A DNA stretch of 15,570 nt from JABDPF01 sp036351055 (lineage in GTDB: Bacteria; Pseudomonadota; Gammaproteobacteria; Xanthomonadales; SZUA-36): the NCBI GenBank assembly GCA_036351055.1, contig JAZBOH010000236.1, positions 1 to 15,570 of the forward strand, written 5' to 3'. Each line of letters opens with the position of its first letter. Positions within the stretch are counted from its first letter, which is position 1. A model generated the notes under the pieces. The model saw only the letters and a list, made by a program, of their open reading frames with translations, searched no databases and was not told the origin of the DNA. The position numbers and the translations under genes are program-made. Below are positions 11,937-15,570 of the stretch, piece by piece.

Positions 11937-11988
11937 GGGGTCAGAGTAAGTCCCTTACTCTGACCCCGGTTTTGTGACCCCGGTTTTG
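11937..11988 (+). repeat. REP-like palindrome with 14-base tandem duplication
   Basis: GGGGTCAGAGTAAG (11937-11950) and CTTACTCTGACCCC (11954-11967) form a perfect 14-bp inverted repeat around a TCC loop. The right arm runs into a perfect tandem duplication of TGACCCCGGTTTTG (11961-11974 and 11975-11988). GGGGTCAGAGT palindromes of this kind are scattered through many proteobacterial genomes and are associated with REP-type tyrosine transposases (RAYT family), so this is probably a non-autonomous dispersed repeat. No transposase is present here. Lying 12 bases after rpoC and followed by short T runs, it could also act as a transcript-end hairpin or exonuclease barrier for the rpoBC message. 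A nearby 9-base repeat TTCCATCCA occurs at 11994-12002 and 12004-12012. Confidence 0.7.
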
Positions 11989-12017
11989 CACTTTTCCATC
12001 CAATTCCATCCAGGCTC

Positions 12018-12053
12018 TTGCATTCCCTATTCTTTCCTGACATAATTCTCCGG
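12018..12053 (+). promoter_or_regulatory. Candidate sigma70-type promoter for the str operon
   Basis: A -35-like TTGCAT (12018-12023) is separated by exactly 17 bases from a -10-like CATAAT (12041-12046; five of six consensus bases). Transcription would begin near 12053. The segment after the -10 is GC-rich (TCTCCGGC), as in promoters of ribosomal genes that respond to ppGpp. The -35 is weak, matching three of six. The site lies between the REP-like repeat and the hairpins of the rpsL leader, where a separate str promoter would be expected. This is inference from spacing and consensus only. Confidence 0.5.
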
Positions 12054-12285
12054 CTAACAGATGTAATCCCTCGCTACACGGGGGCCGGACGGTAGTAAAG
12101 ACCGTTTCGGAAAGCCGATGTCGCCGGCGCGTGGGCCGGACTCAACGGCGCCCAATCCTGATTGAATATCCAGGGTTGGGCGTTTGACATTATCTGAAGC
12201 AGGCGTTTTGGAACGCCTTCACGGCAGCAGGGAAGCCCTGACTGCCTTTTAATTTGTCCGAACAATGGAAACTTTGGAATAAATT
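12054..12285 (+). promoter_or_regulatory. Structured rpsL leader
   Basis: About 230 bases lie between the proposed start of transcription and the rpsL ATG, and they fold extensively. Hairpin A is CCG/CGG plus ACGGT/ACCGT (12085-12110). Hairpin B pairs CGCCCAATCCTG (12149-12160) with CAGGGTTGGGCG (12171-12182), twelve pairs with one G-U. Hairpin C is AGGCGTT-TTGG-AACGCCT (12201-12218). Hairpin D is terminator-like (12223-12246). Predicted transcription attenuators upstream of rpsL have been described in Pseudomonas and Rickettsia (Rfam rpsL leader families, from memory). I cannot tell by eye whether this one belongs to them. The ribosome binding site before rpsL is weak (GGA at 12276-12278). 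Confidence 0.55.
12223..12255 (+). terminator. Terminator-like hairpin just before rpsL (candidate attenuator)
   Basis: GGCAGCAGGG (12223-12232) pairs with CCCTG (12236-12240) and CTGCC (12242-12246) across a three-base AAG loop, with a single bulged A at 12241. That is ten base pairs, GC-rich, followed at once by TTTTAATTT (12247-12255). This is the form of an intrinsic terminator, yet it lies 30 bases upstream of the rpsL start codon and downstream of the proposed promoter. It would therefore act as an attenuator of the str operon and not as an end for rpoC. Confidence 0.6.
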
Positions 12286-12660
12286 ATGGCGACGATCAAT
12301 CAACTCGTACGCAAGCCGCGCAAGGCAAAGATCGAAAAGAGCAACGTTCCGGCGTTAGAAGGCTGTCCGCAGAAACGCGGTGTCTGTACTCGTGTGTATA
12401 CAACGACTCCGAAGAAGCCGAACTCGGCTCTGCGGAAAGTCGCCCGTGTCCGTTTAACCAACGGCTACGAAGTCACCAGCTACATTGGCGGTGAGGGTCA
12501 CAACCTGCAGGAGCACAGCGTTGTCCTGATCAGGGGTGGTCGTGTGAAGGACTTGCCCGGTGTGCGTTATCACACCGTGCGCGGCAGCCTCGACACCGCG
12601 GGTGTCGGCGACCGCAGGCAGGGCCGTTCAAAGTATGGCGCCAAGCGTCCCAAGAAATGA
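12286..12660 (+). CDS. rpsL: 30S ribosomal protein S12
   Basis: S12 lies at the decoding centre and governs translational accuracy; it is the classic streptomycin target protein. The 124 residues match the family length exactly. The two streptomycin loops are wild type: TTPKKPNSALRK with K43, and GGRVKDLPGVRYH with K88 (numbering includes Met-1). D89, the usual site of beta-methylthiolation by RimO, is present. The ATG is fixed by the N-terminus MATINQLVRKPRK. The upstream ribosome binding site is weak and A/T-rich. rpsG follows after only 32 bases. Confidence 0.99.
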   Translation: MATINQLVRKPRKAKIEKSNVPALEGCPQKRGVCTRVYTTTPKKPNSALRKVARVRLTNGYEVTSYIGGEGHNLQEHSVVLIRGGRVKDLPGVRYHTVRGSLDTAGVGDRRQGRSKYGAKRPKK

Positions 12661-12692
12661 TTTGTCACTCATAAGAATTAACGGAAAGCGAA

Positions 12693-13166
12693 ATGTCCAG
12701 AAAACATTCAAATTTCACGCGCGAAATTCTGCCGGATCCCAAGTTTCAGAGCGAGATGATCACCCGCTTCGTCAACATGGTGATGATCAGCGGTAAAAGG
12801 TCCGTGGCTGAAAAAATCGTTTACGGTGCCATCGACACCATCAGCGAAAAGAACAAGAGCGCTGACGCGGTCGAGCTGGTAGAAAAGGCCCTGGAAAACG
12901 TGGCGCCGATGGTCGAGGTTAAATCCCGCCGTGTAGGCGGTGCGACCTACCAGGTGCCCGTTGAAGTGCGTCCCAAGCGTCGCCAGACCCTGGCCATGCG
13001 CTGGCTTATCGATGCGGCGCGCAAGCGCGGTGAGAAGAGCATGCCGAACCGTCTTGCAGGTGAGCTGCTGGACGCCGTCGAGCAGCGTGGCACGGCTGTC
13101 AAGAAGCGTGAAGATACGCATCGCATGGCCGAGGCGAACAAAGCCTTCGCACACTACCGCTGGTAA
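12693..13166 (+). CDS. rpsG: 30S ribosomal protein S7
   Basis: S7 is a primary 16S rRNA-binding protein that nucleates assembly of the 30S head and contacts the E-site tRNA. The product has 157 residues, matching the shorter family form. Recognisable blocks are REILPDPKF (10-18), VEVKSRRVGGATYQVPVEVR, LAMRWLIDAARKRGEKSM and the C-terminal KREDTHRMAEANKAFAHYRW. The N-terminus MSRKHSNFT differs from the E. coli form. In E. coli S7 represses the operon by binding the rpsL-rpsG gap, but here that gap is only 32 bases with no evident hairpin, so regulation probably differs. Confidence 0.98.
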   Translation: MSRKHSNFTREILPDPKFQSEMITRFVNMVMISGKRSVAEKIVYGAIDTISEKNKSADAVELVEKALENVAPMVEVKSRRVGGATYQVPVEVRPKRRQTLAMRWLIDAARKRGEKSMPNRLAGELLDAVEQRGTAVKKREDTHRMAEANKAFAHYRW

Positions 13167-13206
13167 GCGCGGCTTTAACCTACAGAATTTATCGAGGAAC
13201 TGAACA

Positions 13207-15303
13207 GTGCCCCGTACAACGCCCATTGATCGTTATCGCAACATCGGCATCATGGCTCATATCGATGCCGGTAAGACGACGACGACCGAACGAATCCTTT
13301 TTTACACCGGTGTATCACACAAGATCGGTGAAGTTCACGATGGCAACGCCACCATGGACTGGATGGAGCAGGAGCAGGAACGTGGCATCACGATCACGTC
13401 CGCTGCCACCACCTGCTTCTGGAAAGGCATGGATCAGCAGTTCAAAGAACACCGTATCAACATCATCGACACCCCGGGCCATGTTGACTTCACGATTGAA
13501 GTTGAGCGTTCCCTGCGGGTTCTCGATGGCACCGTTGCCGTTTTCTGCGCGGTAGGCGGCGTCCAGCCCCAGTCCGAAACGGTCTGGCGGCAGGCGACGC
13601 GTTACAACGTTCCGCGTATGTGCTTTGTCAACAAGATGGACCGTACCGGCGCCAACTTTGTGCGCGTCGTCAAGCAGATCAAGGATCGCCTTGGTGCGCG
13701 TCCGGTTCCCGTGCAGTTGCCGATCGGTGCCGAGGAAGACTTTGCAGGTGTTATTGACCTGGTCAGCATGAAAGCCATTGTCTATGACAACGCTGCCGAC
13801 CAGGGCAGGAACTACGAAATACAGGATATTCCCGCGGACATGGTCGCCGAGGCCGAGGCCGCGCGTGAATTCATGGTCGAGTCTGCTGCCGAGGCGTCGG
13901 AAGACCTGATGGACGCCTACCTCGAAGGCGGTGAATTGACCGAAGCCCAGATTTACCAGGGTCTGCGCGCCGGCACACTGCAGAACGACATCGTGCCCTG
14001 CCTGTGCGGCACCGCATTCAAGAACAAGGGCGTACAGCCCCTGCTGGATGCAATTGTTCAGCTGATGCCCTCTCCGCTGGATGTTCCGGCGATCAAGGGA
14101 ATCAACGAAGACGAATCGGAAGGTGTGCGTAAGAGTTCGGACGAAGAGCCGTTTGCGGCCCTGGCATTCAAGATCGCGACCGATCCCTATGTTGGTACGC
14201 TGACCTTCTTCCGTGTTTATTCCGGTGTGCTGAAGTCCGGAGATACGGTTTACAACCCGGTCAAGAGCAAAAAGGAACGTGTCGGCCGCATCTTGCAGAT
14301 GCATTCGAACTCCCGTGAAGAAATCAAGGAAGTTCGCGCCGGTGATATCGCCGCTGCTGTCGGCCTGAAAGACATCACCACGGGCGAGACCCTGTGTGAC
14401 CTGAAAGACGTCATAACACTGGAGCGCATGGAGTTTCCCGATCCGGTGATCTCGGTCGCCGTCGAGCCGAAGACCAAGGCCGACCAGGAAAAAATGGGTA
14501 TTGCGCTGAGCAAGCTGGCCCAGGAAGATCCTTCCTTCCGTGTTCACACGGACGAAGAATCCGGCCAGACCATTATTTCCGGTATGGGTGAACTTCACCT
14601 CGACATCATCGTCGACCGCATGAAGCGCGAGTTCAAGGTCGAAGCCAATGTGGGTCGCCCGCAGGTTGCTTATCGCGAAACGATCCGCAAGACGGTTGAA
14701 GCAGAAGGTAAATTCGTGCGCCAGTCCGGCGGTCGCGGCCAGTACGGTCACGTCCAGATCCGGCTCGAGCCTCTGCCCCAGGGAGAGGAATACGAGTTCG
14801 TCAACAGTATCGTGGGTGGCGCGGTTCCGCGTGAATACATCAATTCCGTGGACAAGGGAATCCAGGAGCAGGTTGCCAATGGTGTTATTGCCGGTTACCC
14901 GGTGGTCGACGTCAAGGTAACCCTTTTTGACGGTTCATACCACGAGGTCGATTCATCGGAGATGGCCTTCAAGGTAGCCGGTTCCATGGCATTCAAGAAT
15001 GCCGCGCAGATTGCCGACCCGGTTCTGCTGGAGCCGATGATGAAAGTCGAGGTCGTTACGCCGGAAGATTACATGGGCGACGTAATGGGTGATCTGACCC
15101 GCCGTCGCGGCATATTGCAGGGCATGGAAGACAGCCCGGCCGGCAAGATGGTTAATGCACACGTACCGCTGGCCGAGATGTTCGGTTACGCCACGGACCT
15201 GCGTTCACAGACCCAGGGCCGTGCGACTTACACCATGGAATTCGATCATTACAGCGAAGCGCCTTCAAGCGTCGCTGAAGAAATCATCAAGAAAACCGCC
15301 TGA
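13207..15303 (+). CDS. fusA: Elongation factor G
   Basis: EF-G is the GTPase that drives tRNA-mRNA translocation and, with RRF, ribosome recycling. The 698 residues (E. coli 704) begin MPRTTPIDRYRNIGIMAHID, close to E. coli. GTP-binding motifs are complete: AHIDAGKT (17-24), RGITIT in switch I (59-64), DTPGH in switch II (88-92) and NKMD (142-145). Domain IV-V blocks such as QSGGRGQYGHV and SRSQTQGRATYTMEF-like sequence near the C-terminus are present. The start is GTG at 13207, supported by GAGGA (13194-13198) eight bases upstream and by the conserved N-terminus. It lies 40 bases after rpsG and 36 before tuf, in the standard str order. Confidence 0.99.
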   Translation: MPRTTPIDRYRNIGIMAHIDAGKTTTTERILFYTGVSHKIGEVHDGNATMDWMEQEQERGITITSAATTCFWKGMDQQFKEHRINIIDTPGHVDFTIEVERSLRVLDGTVAVFCAVGGVQPQSETVWRQATRYNVPRMCFVNKMDRTGANFVRVVKQIKDRLGARPVPVQLPIGAEEDFAGVIDLVSMKAIVYDNAADQGRNYEIQDIPADMVAEAEAAREFMVESAAEASEDLMDAYLEGGELTEAQIYQGLRAGTLQNDIVPCLCGTAFKNKGVQPLLDAIVQLMPSPLDVPAIKGINEDESEGVRKSSDEEPFAALAFKIATDPYVGTLTFFRVYSGVLKSGDTVYNPVKSKKERVGRILQMHSNSREEIKEVRAGDIAAAVGLKDITTGETLCDLKDVITLERMEFPDPVISVAVEPKTKADQEKMGIALSKLAQEDPSFRVHTDEESGQTIISGMGELHLDIIVDRMKREFKVEANVGRPQVAYRETIRKTVEAEGKFVRQSGGRGQYGHVQIRLEPLPQGEEYEFVNSIVGGAVPREYINSVDKGIQEQVANGVIAGYPVVDVKVTLFDGSYHEVDSSEMAFKVAGSMAFKNAAQIADPVLLEPMMKVEVVTPEDYMGDVMGDLTRRRGILQGMEDSPAGKMVNAHVPLAEMFGYATDLRSQTQGRATYTMEFDHYSEAPSSVAEEIIKKTA

Positions 15304-15339
15304 TTCATCTGACCAGGCTGACAGTAGAGGAAATATCTG

Positions 15340-15570
15340 ATGTCAAAAGCAAAGTTTGAACGTACAAAGCCCCACGTGAACGTGGGCACGATTGGTCATG
15401 TGGATCACGGCAAGACGACGCTGACGGCGGCGATGACGATGGTCTGTGCGGAAGACCGCGGCGGTGAAGTGAAGGCCTTTGACCAGATCGACAACGCACC
15501 GGAAGAGCGTGAACGCGGTATTACGATTGCAACCGCGCACGTTGAGTACGAATCTGATGCGCGCCACTAC
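15340..15570 (+). CDS. tuf: Elongation factor Tu, N-terminal part (runs off the window)
   Basis: EF-Tu delivers aminoacyl-tRNA to the ribosome as a GTP complex. The first 77 codons are visible, beginning MSKAKFERTKPHVNVGTIG. They contain the P-loop GHVDHGKT (19-26) and the switch I block RGITIATAHVEY (59-70). AGAGGA (15326-15331) lies eight bases upstream of the ATG. About 320 further residues are expected beyond the edge. The switch I stretch reads ATAHVEYES where enteric EF-Tu has NTSHVEYDT; Xanthomonas-type EF-Tu (STAHVEYES, from memory) is closer. The position after fusA makes this the tufA-type copy; whether a second tuf gene exists cannot be seen. Confidence 0.97.
   Translation, partial: MSKAKFERTKPHVNVGTIGHVDHGKTTLTAAMTMVCAEDRGGEVKAFDQIDNAPEERERGITIATAHVEYESDARHY

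Noticed and set aside
12184..12212. Perfect -35 consensus TTGACA before rpsL as the promoter
   Set aside because: At 17 bases downstream there is only TTTGGA, a poor -10, and the site overlaps the 3' side of hairpin B. The pair at 12018/12041 is a better candidate.
12074..12265. Small open frames in the rpoC-rpsL gap
   Set aside because: Short, without ribosome binding sites or conserved features, and they run through the leader hairpins; the gap is better read as promoter and RNA leader.
13315..14751. Long open frame on the - strand (478 codons) within fusA
   Set aside because: It is fully antisense to EF-G, with no ribosome binding site or family resemblance; it is a by-product of fusA codon use. 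The same holds for the 406-codon - strand frame at 6390-7610 within rpoB.

Overview
This window is a conserved housekeeping block of a gammaproteobacterium: the transcription/translation cluster secE-nusG-rplKAJL-rpoBC followed directly by the str operon rpsL-rpsG-fusA-tuf. All genes are on the + strand, and every complete gene is intact and of normal length. The lineage is inferred from a three-membrane-segment SecE, a recognisable L10 leader, E. coli-like RpoB and RpoC, and the order tRNA-Trp/secE ... rpoC/rpsL ... fusA/tuf. The DNA looks moderately GC-rich, probably high fifties (estimated by eye). I cannot name the genus. Many non-enteric gammaproteobacteria share this order, in which rpoC and rpsL are adjacent instead of lying in two distant loci as in E. 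coli.

Layout: 1-27 is the 3' end of a tRNA, most likely tRNA-Trp. 62-976 holds secE and nusG, translationally coupled. 977-1136 is a strongly structured leader in front of rplK-rplA (L11, L1), which overlap at their stop/start. 2267-2537 is the rplJ leader with the conserved L10(L12) binding element, followed by rplJ and rplL. 3509-3620 contains a hairpin that probably attenuates transcription into rpoB and rpoC (3621-11924). The 361-base gap 11925-12285 holds a REP-like palindrome with a 14-base tandem duplication, a good sigma70-type promoter candidate, and a roughly 230-base rpsL leader that ends in a terminator-like hairpin. rpsL, rpsG, fusA (GTG start) and the first 77 codons of tuf close the window.

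Together the genes make the RNA polymerase core, its elongation factor NusG, a translocon subunit, the L11/L1/L10/L12 proteins of the ribosomal stalk and GTPase-associated region, two 30S proteins, and the two main elongation GTPases. The stalk proteins recruit and stimulate EF-G and EF-Tu, which are encoded downstream.

I found no undescribed system, no phage or defence genes, no complete insertion sequence and no CRISPR array. What is of interest lies in the non-coding leaders: mutually exclusive foldings before rplK, a duplicated GNRA-loop hairpin in the L10 leader, and a promoter plus candidate attenuator before rpsL combined with a gap between rpsL and rpsG too short for the E. coli-type S7 operator.
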